Notes: a model not told the origin generated them from the letters alone. A DNA stretch of 64,000 bases from Sipunculus nudus (GCA_026874595.1 CM049317.1:37976401-38040400); one strand, 5' to 3'. Shown: positions 10,348 through 22,615, numbered from the stretch's first letter. A program made the numbers and translations.

Positions 10348-12442
10348 GTATCCCCAGACGTAGTACGCTCCCCCCCCCCCTTTAAGAATAGGCCCCCATT
10401 TTTAGCAGTATATACTGACACTTTGCAAGCAATTATTGTTTCTTCCATCTATCAATCCACAATCTTTTTGAAGATGTTGCTCCTGTGACCTTGACCTTTT
10501 GGCACATCACAAGGCTATCCAAGATCTTCTGTCACCTTGATTTTGGGACCAATCCATGCAAACGATCTTGAGATATTAAAGGGTTTGTGTAATTTTCAGC
10601 AGAAATGGACCTATTCAAGGTCAAGGTCACTCTCTTAGCAAAGGTCATGACCCCATTATAAATAAGGTTCGTCCTCTTACCTATATCTATACATATGGAA
10701 AGTTTGATAAAGATCCGTGAAATTTTTTTGAGTTATCTTGCTCACAAGATTTTTCTGTGGCAGGACATTCATGAAACCAAAGTATCCCGACCTCACAATT
10801 GACAGGCGTCTTCCTCTATTGGCAGGGGAACTGTATGTGCAAGATGAAATGTCTGAGATGAAATGTTTGGCTGAAAATGCATCCACAATCTTTTTAAAGA
10901 TGTGTACTGTGACCTTTGACCTCATGACCCCAAAATCAATTCCAGTCTTGCTTTTCCAATGGGACATATACAAGTCAAGTTTGAAATCCATACATCAATA
11001 AAAGCAGGAATTATCATCGAGAAAATAATTTTTGGACAGATGGCTCCTGTGACCTTCACCTTTGACCTTGTGACCTCAAAATTGATAGGGGTCTTCCACT
11101 CTTGCCACGTGAACTATATGTGCAAGATGAAATGTCTGAGATGAATTGTTTGGCTGAAAATGCATCTACAATCTTTTTAAAGATGTGTCCATTGACCTTG
11201 ACCTTTGACCTCATGACCCCAAAATCATTTTGAGTCTTGCTTTTCCAATGGGTCATATACAAGTCAAGTTTGAAATCCATACATCAATAAAAGCAGGAAT
11301 TATCATCGAGAAAATAATTTTTGGACAGATGGCTCATGTCACCTTCACCTTTGACCTTGTGACCCCAAAATTGATAGGGGTCTTCCTCTATTGGCAAATG
11401 AACTATATGTGCAAGATAAAAGGTCTGAGATGAAATGTTTGGGTGAAAATGCATCCACAATCTTTTTAAAGATGTGTCCATTGACCTCAACCTTTGACCT
11501 CATGACCCAAAAATCAATTGGAGTCTTCCTTTTTCAATGGGACATATATAAGTCAAGTTTGAAATCAATACATCAATAAAAGCAGGAATTATCATCCAGA
11601 AACTAATTTTTGACAGATAGCTCCTGTGACCTTGACCTTTGACCTTGTGACCCCAAAATTGATATGGATCATCCACTATTGGCATGTGAGCAAAATATTC
11701 AAGATGGAAGACCTCGGATGAAAGTTTGGCTTAAAATGCATCCACAGTATCTTTTAAGATGTGAATCCAGTGACCTTGACCTTTGACCTCATGACCCTAG
11801 AACCTATAGGGTTCTTACTTTAGTGGTGGGCCATATATAAGTCACGTTTGAAATCCACATGGCTATCAACACTCATAAGAGGTGTGTGATTTTCACCAAA
11901 TATGGACACATTAAAGGTCAAGGCCACTCTCATGGTAAAGGTCATGACCCAAATGTAAATAGACCTCATCCCATAACCCATCTCTCTTCATGTGCATAAT
12001 ATGAAAGAAATCTGTCCATTAGTTTTTGACTTATAATGCTTACAGTACTGTCAAGTGGCAATTATGGGGGTATTAAAAGGCGTAAAAACAAGAAAAGTAT
12101 AACAGGTGGCGCCAACAGTGTCCGGTATATCACAAGGCCATCCAAGATCTTCGGTCACCTTGATTTTTGGACCAGTCCATGCAAGCTTATTTGAGATATT
12201 TAAGAATTTGTGTTATTTTCAGCAAAAATGGACCTATTCAAGGTCAAGGTCACTCTCCTAGCATAGGTCATGACCCCATTTTAAATAGGCTTCTTCCCCT
12301 TACCTATATCTATACAAATGTAAAGTTTGAAAAAGATCAGTGAAATATTTTTTGAGTTCAGCTCGCAAGGTTTTTCTGCGGCGGCAGCGGCGGCGGCAGG
12401 ACCGTCGTGAAACCATAGTATCCCGACTTTGTCTGGGGATAC
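10348..12442 (+). mobile_element. Element with 12-bp TIR (GTATCCCCAGAC) and about 285-bp internal array
   Basis: The left end GTATCCCCAGAC (10348-10359) is the exact inverse of GTCTGGGGATAC (12431-12442). The right end also forms a hairpin with GTATCCC at 12418-12424. Inside, a unit of about 283-289 bp repeats at 10878, 11161, 11450 and 11737 (GCATCCACAATCTTT landmarks) and carries TGACCTTTGACCT direct repeats. The array lies between two diverged copies of another block (about 10500-10760 and 12120-12420, sharing TTCAAGGTCAAGGTCACTCTC). No transposase ORF was found. The class is unknown. Confidence 0.6.
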
Positions 12443-13038
12443 AATTATACCTGCCGAATGCAGCCTTTTATTATATATTATTTTTTCATCTTGATGAAAG
12501 TTGAAGTTACACCATATTTCTAATACGTCATCGAGAAAGGTCTTCAATGTTCATGTATTTTTTTTAGTATCTCTGAATTTTATGTAACCTCTAAAGAGTA
12601 ATTCCCCCTTCACTTTAAACTTTGTATTTACGAGAGAGAGGGGGCGCTAGTGTTCCAGTGCACACACATGTTAATGAGCTCTCAATGAAATTTAATATTT
12701 CTTTTGGAATTCATCATGTTGTGAGCTGAAAGGTAGATGGACAGTACCTGAGGAGTTAAGCCATCAACTCCAAAGGGCAGAAAAGTTGGTATTTGCTTAT
12801 AATACAAGTATAAACTTGTTGTAAAAGGAAATCTCTGTGGACATTGTGCACCAACAGTTATGTACACATGTACCTGCCGCCGTGAACCAATATGTGCATG
12901 GAAAAAATTAGAGTCATCTATTGATGCTGAGGAACACCTATCCCCCACTGCAAGGTATTTATCAATGTATACATTTTGATAAAATTGAAATTACAGGCCT
13001 GTAGCAAATTATGTGTATGATACTACATGCTGAGGAGA
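12443..13038. other. Unassigned sequence upstream of the LINE
   Basis: No element ends or genes are recognised. The minus strand is open at 12682-12948 (88 codons), but its product resembles nothing I know and it lacks gene context. The LINE 5' UTR probably starts somewhere in the last 100-200 bases; no target duplication could be paired with the 3' end at 29573. Confidence 0.35.
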
Positions 13039-13855
13039 ATGGACAAAAAGAGAACCAGAAATAATAACCCCAGCACCTCCTCCACTGACTCACAAATTGA
13101 TCATAAAAAGGGCAAAACAACTTTTATCTATGAGTTCTGTAGATGAAAGTTTTGAAGACGGAAAAATGTCTGAAGAAAAATTAACAAAATCAGATATACA
13201 AGAAATGCTTGATACATTGAGGTGCCAGATTGTAATACAATTAGAAGAAAAATTTGATAAAAGATTTGGCTTGATAGAAAATGCGGTCTTTGATTTGAAA
13301 AGAGAAAATGAAATTTTGAGAGAAACTGTTAAAAAGTTAAATGAAGAAAATAAAACAAATAAGGAACAGAGTGAACAAGCACTGAATATGGCAAAAGAGG
13401 CAAAAATAAAAACAGTTGAAAATGAACAATATTCAAGAAGGGCAAACTTAAAAATATTTGGAATGGAAGAACAAAATTTTGGTGATTCAGAGGAGGACTC
13501 CTGCAGAATTGTATTAAATTTGTTTAAAACGGATGACATTGAGGCCTGTCACAGAGTCGGTAAAAAGCAAAACAAAAACAAACCCAGGCCCGTTCTTGTC
13601 AGATTTAAATCCAGGGACCAGAGAACCAGTGTGCTCAAGGCCAGGAGCAAATTGAAAGGCTCAAGAAAGTTAATTGTTGAGGATCTTTGTCCAGACTTAC
13701 AAATGGTGTTCAACAGAGTGAAAAAAGATCCCAGGGCCCAGCAAGCCTGGACATGGAATGGGAATGTGTTCTTCTCTGATCCAGGTGGCACAGTGCATAA
13801 GGTGCCTTTTGGACAGACCATTGATGAAATACTTGAGGAAGAAATTCAGGCCTGA
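13039..13855 (+). pseudogene. LINE ORF1 protein (coiled coil + RRM + CTD)
   Basis: An RNA-binding nucleic-acid chaperone of the Transposase_22/L1 ORF1p type. The likely start is ATG 13039, giving a basic MDKKRTR N-terminus. One frameshift at about 13110-13125 links it to the main frame, which is open to the stop at 13855. In the main frame come a charged heptad-like coiled coil (about residues 50-115 of the ORF counted from 13097), an RRM with RRANLKIFGM, then a C-terminal domain with IEACHRVGK and RPVLVRFKSRDQR, as in L1 ORF1 proteins. The 207-base gap to ORF2 contains no gene. Because of the frameshift it is called a pseudogene. Confidence 0.8.
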
Positions 13856-14062
13856 CTAGTGACTCTTATTATGGACATGATTTGGATACCTTGTTTTATA
13901 TGTTATGTGGTGTCTTTATTATGTGTAGAGATGAACAGATTGTCAGGAATATTTGAGACTCAAATTCTTACAGGTAAGGACACTAATCTTATTCATGTGT
14001 TGTCAGGAACAATGGCTCTCACTTGTAAATATGGTACTATTATGGTCTTTGTAGATTAACTT

Positions 14063-15858
14063 ATGTTGAACAGTTCATTTAAATTTACAATTCTTTCACT
14101 TAATGTTAGAGGATTAAGGGTGTATAAAAAACGCAGAAAAATATTTAATTGGGCATTTAAGCATGGATGTAATGAAGGTATTATGTTTTTACAAGAAACC
14201 CACAGCAATATTAATTGTATAGGACCCTGGGGTCACCAATGGCACGGACTAAGCTACTCTGGTCATGGGTCAAATTTAAGCAAAGGAGTGTTAACTTTAA
14301 TTGGAAGTAAACTAGAATTTTCACTTTTAAAAAATATTATTGATAGAGACGGAAGATATATTATTACACATTGTCTTATTCAAGGGAATGAATTTTTACT
14401 TATAAATATATATGGGCCAAATTTAGAGCAAATGCAAATGAAATGTTTGAAGAAAATAGTTGAAATCATAAAATTTACATTAAAAGAACCTATTCATATA
14501 ATCTGGGGTGGTGACTTTAACTTCTGTTTCACAGAAGAAGATGCAGATGGTGGTATTTGAAATTAAAGAAAAATATCATATCCTTCATGCACGATGTATG
14601 CGAAAGTTTAAATATTCATGATATATGGCAAATTAGAAATCCAAATGGAAAAAGGTTTACTTGGAGAAGATATAACCCTCTAACACAGAGAAGGTTCTAA
14701 CGACTTCTTTTTAACTTCAACTGTCTTACAGCCATTTATTACACATTGTGACAAAATAACATCAGTTGAATCAGATCATTCTGCAATAATTATGAAAATC
14801 TGTTCACTACCTGAGCAAAAAGATGGTTCAGGGATATGGAAATTAATAATTCTCTGCTGTCTGACAGGGGATATACACAAGAACTTAAGACAGCAATCAA
14901 TAAATGGAAGTTGGAATTAGAATGTAATCCAAAGGAAAAGTGGGAATATCTAAAGTATTTAAAAAAACAATTCACTATCAGGTACAATAAAACTAAATCA
15001 AGGAAATTCAAGGCTGAGTATAAAGAACTGGAAAAACTTGTAAATAATCTTGAACCAAAAATTAACGAATCGTCTGACACATTGAAAGAATATTTAGAAA
15101 CAAAACAGAAACTTGAAGATTGCTATCATGACAAACAATAAAACCCCTGGGAATGATGGGTTATCTAAAGAATTTTATGTGTTTTTCCTCTCTGATATTG
15201 GAACTGAATTACTAAATTGTAATAACTATTGCTTTGAGATGAAACAAATGACACCCAGGTAAAGACAAGCAGTCATTACATTAATAGAAAAACCTGGAAG
15301 GGACAACTGGTTAATTAAGAACTGGCGTCCAATTAGTTTGATAAATGTGGATGTGAAAGTTTTGAGTAAGATAATCAGTAACAGATTAAAAAAGGTTTTA
15401 CCATTACTGATACATGAAGATCAAAATGCCTTTGTTCCTGGTAGGATTATAGGAGAATCTGTGATATTAATTACAGATATGATGGAATATACATACACAG
15501 AAAATAAAGGTGGAATAATCATGGCTGCAGATTTTGAAGCTGCTTTTGACTCTGTGGATCACTCATTTATGTTTGCTGTCCTTGAAAAATTTGGTTTTGA
15601 AGAATCTTTGATAAATTGGATTAAATTAATGCATAATAACTTAGAAAGTTGCATTATAAACAATGGTAAAACCACTAGGTATTTTCAAAAAGAATGGGGT
15701 ACAAGACAAGGGGATCCATTAGCTCCATATTTGTTTATTTTGGTAATTGAAATTTTAGCCTGTATGGTCTGTCAGAACAGAAATTTATATATGGTTTTAA
15801 TGTTTGGGGTACAGAAATAAAGCAATGTATATTTGCTGATGATTGCACATTTTTCTTA
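14063..15858 (+). pseudogene. LINE ORF2, 5' part: APE endonuclease and RT up to FADD
   Basis: The first 166 codons form an APE-type endonuclease, with LSLNVRGL, FLQETH, INIYGPN and GGDFNFC carrying the expected N, E and D residues. After a stop at about 14560 the frame changes, with the linker open at 14836-15141. Near 15140 a block between endonuclease and RT appears deleted. The RT follows: NKTPGNDG, WRPISLINVD, motif A AADFEAAFDSVDH, motif B GTRQGDPLAPYLF, then a frameshift and motif C FADD at 15832-15843. Phe in place of the usual Tyr in YADD is tolerated in some LINEs. The reading frame is broken by a Helentron-like insertion at 15859 and continues at 22616. Confidence 0.85.
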
Positions 15859-16069
15859 ACAAGAGGCCCATGGGCCATGACGCTCAGCTGAACTTGAATT
15901 ACAAGCATGTTTTGCATGCAAAATCTAATGAATATGTAGTCATCAGACATTAGTTTTAACTGGTATTGCAAGAATTAAATTTTGCTGGTAACAGCATGTT
16001 GCGCATACAGACTAGAAATAAAGTGGAACTGCAAGGTTTTTTTTTGTTCTGGAATGCACAGACAATGAA

Positions 16070-18042
16070 TGTCAAGGCCCAGATCGCAATCTAGACGGAT
16101 CTTAGATCTGTCCAGCCCAAACTGCGATCACAGTTCAGGCCGGCCCAAACTGCGATCGCAATCCAGGCTGGCCAGATCTTAGATCCATCCAGCCTAGATT
16201 GCAATCGCAGTTTAGTCCGGCCCAGACCGCGATCCTGTCTTTCTTGCTTCAGGAATGCAATCTGGTCTGGACAGATCTAAGATCAGTCCAGCCGAGATTG
16301 CGATCCTAAACTTGACCAGCCCATATTGCGATCCATGCTTTTACGATCACAGGAGTGAAACATTGGTTGTTTTACCAACTCATTTGGTATTGCATTGTAC
16401 CATTTTCCCATAATAAATACAATTATAATACAGAAAGGCAATTTTCACTCCTTCATATCACAGGAGTGAAACATGGGATGTTTCACCAACTCATTTAGTA
16501 TTGCATGGTTGTTGAGAAAAGGTAACAAGGAACCCATGGGTTTTAAATGCTCACATAAAATGATTTGGAAGAGGAGGTAGGCAAGTGCAGGTTTTGTGTG
16601 GTAATATAAGCTGCATTATGAGCTGATGGTGTTTAACTCAAGTTATGTAAGATTATAATTATATCCTTGGAGACAGGGAAGAGGATTGATGTCATTTATT
16701 TTATATACAGCTGGAAATGGTGTGCTGTTTTCACATAGGTTTGGACTTGGCCATATAACTTTATCTACATTGCTCTAGAATTATTTGAAAAATAAACCTG
16801 TCCATTATCAGTCATGGTAATTCTGATTTTTACAAATGAGAACTTTTATTTAATAATTTCTGGTTATTCCTACCCAAGAATAAAACTTAAATAATATAAC
16901 TATTATAAATTAATAACAAATATTGTGTCAAATATAATTTAAATTAAAAATAATAACAGCATCATATGAAAAGATCTTTAAATAATATAATCAAAATAAA
17001 TGATTATTAAAATAATATTATAGAATATATTCATGAATACATTCATGATTACATTTTGAAAGTATTTGCATTTGTGTTCAAATACTTTCATTTATACCTG
17101 TATTCCTATTTTTATGCATGAAATTATGAAGTACATATATTCATATTCGCATTCAAATATATTTGCAAAGTATTCTTATCATGTCTGGTATTTATTCAGT
17201 TTCAGCAAAACAAAGTTCTTGAGAATCCAGAATTTACAAATTTCACAAATTGATCATAAGTATGATCATAATGATCATAAGTACCTGGTTTTATGGCTTT
17301 AATTTATATTTAAACAAAACTATTATATTCACTTTGGACTACTTTCACATCAATCTAAGCACTAGACATAGCAAAAGTCTTATGACAATTATCAACATTA
17401 CAGAAATATTAATGAGAACTTGTCTAAGATCTGATTTTTTATCATATTTAAACATTTTTATTTAAAAAATGTAAAAAAAATTAAAAGCAATCTCAGCTAT
17501 GAAACCATTATAAGAATAAAAAATAACTCAAGCATAAGAACATTCTTTAAATTGTACAAGGAGAAAACTAGAGATGGGCAAGTTTAATTTTATTAACATA
17601 AATTTAGGAACCAGCAATACAGATTTTGATTATTTACATAGTCTTGTGACAGCTGATACAGCCACGAGTCTTAACATTATTGGTGAAAAATATTGACATA
17701 TTTAATCAGTACTTGTCTGAGTAAAATTTTAAAATTTTGACATATTTTATTTACAAACTGAAATACTTGGAACGCATGGATCGCAATATGGGCTTGTCAA
17801 GTTTAGGATCGCAATCTTGACTGGACAGATCTTAGATCTGTCCAGTCAAGATTGCGATCCTGAAGCAAGAAAGACAAGATCGCAATCTGGGCCGGACTAA
17901 ACTGCGATCGCAATATAGGCTGGACAGATCTAAGATCTGGCCAGCCTGGATTGTGAACGCAGTTTGGGCCGGCCTGAACTGCGATCGCAATTTGGGCTCG
18001 ACAGATCTAAGATCCGTCCAGATCGCAATCTGGGCCTTGACA
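16070..18042. mobile_element. Inverted-repeat element with 269-bp arms of GATCGCAATC/AGATCT motifs
   Basis: The arms 16070-16338 and 17774-18042 are inverted copies of each other and equal in length. The outer ends are TGTCAAGGCCCAGATCGCAA and its inverse. Each arm is built from short palindromic words: GATCGCAATC, GCGATCGC, AGATCTAAGATC and CCGGCC. The 1.4-kb centre includes a family A start (ACAAGGAACCCATGGG at 16525) and AT-rich family A sequence (16900-17740) without a matching 3' end, so a truncated family A piece is carried inside. No ORF and no clear target duplication. Confidence 0.75.
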
Positions 18043-18259
18043 AATATATGATAAATCAACACACCAAACTTGAGCACATAACCTGGTGTTGAGAAATGGA
18101 ACAACTATATTTTTTCTAGTGTAAAACAACAAGGCCTCGAAGTCCATGGTTACGATTTGTGCCTGGTTAACAGACAGAGAGACAGGCGGACGACGGACAA
18201 AGAGTGGTCACTATAGCTTTAATGACATTCAGTCAGCTGAACCAAAAAATCTTAAAAAA

Positions 18260-18928
18260 TCGAAAGAATACATGTGGTGCCACCAGTCTGCAGAAACTGA
18301 TGGAACATTCCATGACCAATATCCATGAAAAGAATTATGGTGATCAATGCATTAGTTTATCAGATACTTAAGCTTTTGTATCAAATTTTCCATTATTCTT
18401 GGGGGTACTTCGGAGCCCCATAGCTCAGAGATTTTGGGTAACAGAGACCTAATTTCAAGTTTCCATGGAGACTTTTCATGGGTCTCCCTGTCTGTTAAGA
18501 ATGAAGATTCTAGGTCCAGTCGTTATAATTTGTACCCTGTTGACAGATAACTACATCCTTAAAGGTCTAAAAAAATTGGAGAAAAAAAAATTGTGAAAAT
18601 TTGAAAAAATACAGGTGGCACCACCAGTCTGCAGGAACTGATGGAACACCTCTTGATCAATATGTATGCAAAAAATCATGACCATCAGTGTTGTAGTTAT
18701 TGAGAGTTGCAGTTTGTTTTTATCAAATTTTCCATTATTCTGGGGGCTAATTGGGAGCCCATCACACAGCTCAAAGTATATGGGTAACAGAGACTTTATT
18801 TCAGGTTTCCATGGAGACTTTTCATGGACCTATCAGTGTGTCAAGAATGAAGATTCTAGGTCCAGTCTTTATTATTTGTGCCCTGTTCACATTTTTAAAT
18901 GTCTCAAAAATAGAGAAAACAATTCGTA
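18260..18928 (+). repeat. About 330-bp tandem units, left part
   Basis: Two units with the order: GGTG(G/C)CACCACCAGTCTGCAG, ATGATCAATATGTATGC, GGGGTACTT..GAGCCCCATAGCTC, GGTAACAGAGACCTAATTTC, GAAGATTCTAGGTCCAG. The array is interrupted at 18929 by the family B2 element and resumes at 21010. Confidence 0.75.
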
Positions 18929-21009
18929 ACAAGTGACCCATGGGTCATGACGCTCAGCTGCCACGCATGACCTGTGACATCATGGACTGAGATTCACAAC
19001 TTCCAGTCAAATTTTGAAGAACCAATTTGCCAATTTGTTGACAATTTTCTATGACAACAGAAATATATATCACCTATGTCTGGTTAAAACACAGTGAATT
19101 GATGGTCTGAGGAAAATGCATGATTGTTAAGCTATCAGGAACTATTCCAACAGCTTGCTTGAAACCTGTCAGTCTCAAAAGGAACACCACAAAGGGCAAA
19201 TATAAGATCAAAATATATAGCAAAAATCAAGGAAATACATGCAAGAATTATTGAGAAACAGGTGCTTCTGTATGAATTTTTATTCAATACAAGCCAACTG
19301 TACTGCACTTTTATAAATGATGGTAATATTTATTCAGAAATATTTGACCCAATCCTTTACAAGATTACATAAATATACATCCAACTGCATTCACTTTAAC
19401 TAAGGAATTAAAAGATGGTTTCCTGGTCGCCATATTGGACTTCTGACAAGTCTGAAATCAGACAACAAACATTCTCTAAATCGGACCAAACATTAAAGAA
19501 AAATTACTGAAACTGCACTGAAGAAAGTGCAATTCTCCAATAAGAGACCAAACTTGGGGCAAATTATCCAAATAAATGCCCAAAATAATTCAAAAGGCAT
19601 GTCCAGGCCCTCATATTAGATTTATAGATATGCAATTGTAAAAAGTGTAAGTCCAATATTTTTTTATTATCACTCTGCTTTTCAATGGGGTCAGCAGGGT
19701 AGGTAAACTGCCAAACCTGAAAGAAAAGAAATGCAGAAAGCATGACTAAGAGTCTTGAAATAAAACAAAAAGCCATCCTAAATCAAGGTACACATCCACA
19801 TATTATGAGAACAAACACTTGCTATTATATGTGGTGATATATATTAAAATATTCAGATATCTAGGAAACTAAGTTTATTGCTAGGATTCCATAAAATAAA
19901 CTGCAAAATGTTCCCATCATCTTATAAATCAGTAGCTAAACCTTAATACTATACTCTCATAGTCTTAATGCCTGGCTGAAGCATTCTAACAACAGTGTTT
20001 TTGTTATGAAGTAACGAGGTACTTATCACTGAGCCTTATCACTTAATAGGCTGATACAAAAGGGAGTCATATGTCACCAGTGTCACTCACAATTACAGCC
20101 ACACAGGGAGATGTACCAGCTGGAGTGGGATGGTTATATATACAAGAAAAATAGAGATGGTCTATAAAATAAGTAATTGTGAACATCCCTGACCTATGAC
20201 CTTGGCCTTTTGCCCATATATCAACTGGATCCTTTCTAAATGATGGGTAACTACTGACCACTTAAATCTGGTGTAATTACTTGGCAACCAATGGGTGATT
20301 AACTTTGACCTGCAACCTTTAACCTGCTGACCAGCTGACCCCAAAATCAATAAATTATTTATTCAAGCAAAAAGACCCATAAATATGAAGTTTGAGTCAA
20401 ACTGAGTGATGCATAGATGTGGCATATGTGAAAGACTGAAGGTTTGGGTTGAACAGTTACACTTTAAAAATATGCTCACAAGCATTTAGAACAATTAAAT
20501 ATTGTGACCTTGACCTTTGACTTTTTGACCTCAACATCTATAGGCTTCTTCCCTTATTGGTAGGTAAGCCATATATGACAGATGGAAGGTACAGATTGAA
20601 AAGTTTGACTGAAAATGACTCCACGCAAGAAGTGAGTGCTGTGAACTTGACCTTTGACCTTTTGACCTAAAAAAATTATGGTTCTTCACGTGTTGATAGG
20701 TGAGCTGTATGTGAAAGATGGAAGGTTTGGGATGAAAATTTTGTCTCAAAGTATTTCTGGGGGGTGCAAACACACCCCATAACTTCGAGAATATAGGTCG
20801 CAGTGACCTAATTTCAGGTTTGCAAGGAGATCTTTTTATTACCTCTAAGACTGCATAGGGTTCATGGCCCTAGCCCCTACGGTTACGATTTGTGCCCTGC
20901 TAACGGAAGGACGGCCGGCCGGCCGGCCGTCCGGCCGGACAGACGGAAGGACGCCGGACAAAGACCCATCGCTATAGCCCAGCATGACTGAAAGTCAGCT
21001 GAGCTAAAA
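18929..21009 (+). mobile_element. Family B Helentron-like element (copy B2), nested in the 330-bp array
   Basis: It starts ACAAGTGACCCATGGG and ends with the AGCCCAGCATGACT / AGTCAGCTGAGCT hairpin and CTAAAA, co-linear with 4938-7300 but about 280 bp shorter because of internal deletions (for example in the TGACCT-rich part). Removing it joins TTCGTA to ATTGAAAAATACAGG, the sequence expected between two 330-bp units (compare 21676-21700). Its RGAC array has changed into a GGCC-rich perfect palindrome at 20909-20932. Confidence 0.8.
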
Positions 21010-22610
21010 ATTGAAAAATACAGGTGGCGCCACCAGTCTGCAGAAACTGATGAAACATCTCATCATCAATACATATGCCAAAAATCATGACCATCAGCGA
21101 TGTAGTTAATGAGATATTGAAGTTTTTGTATGAAATTTTTGACAATTCTGGGGGGTAATTTGGGGCCCCATAGCTTGAAGGATATGGGTAGCAGAGACCT
21201 AATTTCAGGTTTCCATTGAGACTTTTCATGGGTCTCTAAGTGTGTCGAGAATGAAGATTCTAGGTCCAGCCGTTACGATTTGTGCCACGTTAACAGATGA
21301 CAGCATCCTTAAAGGTCTCAAAAATAGAGGAATAAATCGTAAAAAAATCTAACAATACAGGTGGTGCCACCAATCTGCAGGAACTGATGGAACATCTCAT
21401 GATCAATATGTATGCCAAAAATCATTACCATCAGTGATGTAGTTATTGAGATATTGAAGTTTTTGTAAGAAATTTTTGACTAATCAAGGGGGTACTTTTG
21501 GGCCCCATAGCTCAAAGGATATGGGTAACAGAGACCTAATTTCTCATTTCCAAGGAGATTTTTTCATTGACCTCTCAATGTCTCAAGAATGAAGATTCTA
21601 GGTCTAGTCTTTACGATTTGTGCCTTGTTAACAGGTGTTCACATTATTAAAGGTCTCAAAAATAGAGAAAAAAATTCGTAAAAAATCAAAAAATACAGGT
21701 GGCGCCACCAGTCTGCAGGAACTGACGGAACATCTCATGATCAATATGTATGCAAAAAATCATGACCATCAGTGATGTAGTTAATGAGATATTGAAGTTT
21801 TTGTATGAAATATTTTACTTTTCTGGGGGGTACTTTGGGGCCCCATAGCTTGAAGGATATGGGTAACAGAGACCTAATTTCTGGTTTCCAAGGAGATTTT
21901 TCATGGAACTCTCAGAATGCCAAGTTACAAGGTTCTAGGTCCAGTGGTTACGATTTGTGCCTGGTTAACGGACGGACAGACGGACGGCGGACAAAAAGTG
22001 ATCGCTATAGCTCAGATGACTTTCAGTCAGCTGAGCTAAAAATTGAAAAAAATACAGATGGCGCCACCAGACTGCAGAAACTGATGAAACACCCCATGAT
22101 CAATATCAATGCTAAGAATCATGGTGATCAATGCATTAGTTGTTCAAATACTTGAGCTTTTGTATCAAATTTTCCATTATTCTGGGGGGTACTTCTGAGC
22201 CCAATAGCTCGAAGAATATGGGTAACAGAGACCTAATTTCAGGTTTCCAAGGAAACTTTTTATGGGCTTCTCTGCATGCCACCAGTCTGCAGGAACTGAT
22301 GGAACATCTCATGATCAATATGTATGCAAAAAATCATGACCATCAGTGATGTAGTTAATGAGATATTGATGTTTTTGTATGAAATTTTTTACTTTTCTGG
22401 GGGGTACTTTGGGGCCCCATAGCTCGAAGGATATGGGTAACAGAGACCTTATTTCTGGTTTCCAAGGAGATTTTTCATGGACCTCTCAGAATGCTAAGTT
22501 ACAAGGTTCTAGGTCCAGTGGTTACGATTTGTGCCTGGTTAAAGGACGGACAGACGGACGACGGACAAAGAGTGATCGCTATAGCTCAGATGACTTTCAG
22601 TCAGCTGAGC
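21010..22610 (+). repeat. About 330-bp tandem units, right part
   Basis: Continuation of the array at 18260-18928, about five units at roughly 21015, 21350, 21690, 22050 and 22275 (the last two partial). Two of them end in their own RGAC array plus AGCTCAGATGACTTTCAGTCAGCTGAGCTAA (to 22040 and to 22615). Complete element ends have therefore been duplicated together with the internal units. Small ORFs at 21805, 22140 and 22379 are repeats of the same non-coding unit. Confidence 0.7.
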
Positions 22611-22615
22611 TAAAA

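Larger units (their letters stand above)
15859..22615 (+). mobile_element. 6757-bp Helentron-like insertion in LINE ORF2 (family E, composite)
   Basis: Left end ACAAGAGGCCCATGGG with subterminal GCTCAGCTG; right end an RGAC-rich stretch (about 22546-22566), the hairpin AGCTCAGATGACT / AGTCAGCTGAGCT, and CTAAAA. Removing exactly 15859-22615 joins codons so that the RT reads through with no lost or gained base, which implies insertion between two A residues (T/T on the other strand) without target duplication. It contains an inverted-repeat element (16070-18042), a variant internal 3' end at about 18180-18246, an array of about 330-bp units and a nested family B copy (18929-21009). No Rep/helicase gene was seen. 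Confidence 0.8.

Noticed and set aside
12682..12948. Minus-strand ORF of 88 codons as the missing LINE C-terminus or a host gene
   Set aside because: No zinc knuckle or other LINE motif, no splice signals and no recognisable product.
16070..18042. Bacterial-style dam/GATC cluster or replication origin
   Set aside because: GATC density comes from a palindromic word repeated in transposon arms, and the context is eukaryotic.
9106..22615. Regularly spaced repeats resembling a CRISPR array
   Set aside because: Units are 275-330 bp with no short direct repeat/spacer pattern, and the genome is clearly eukaryotic. They are internal tandem repeats of transposons.
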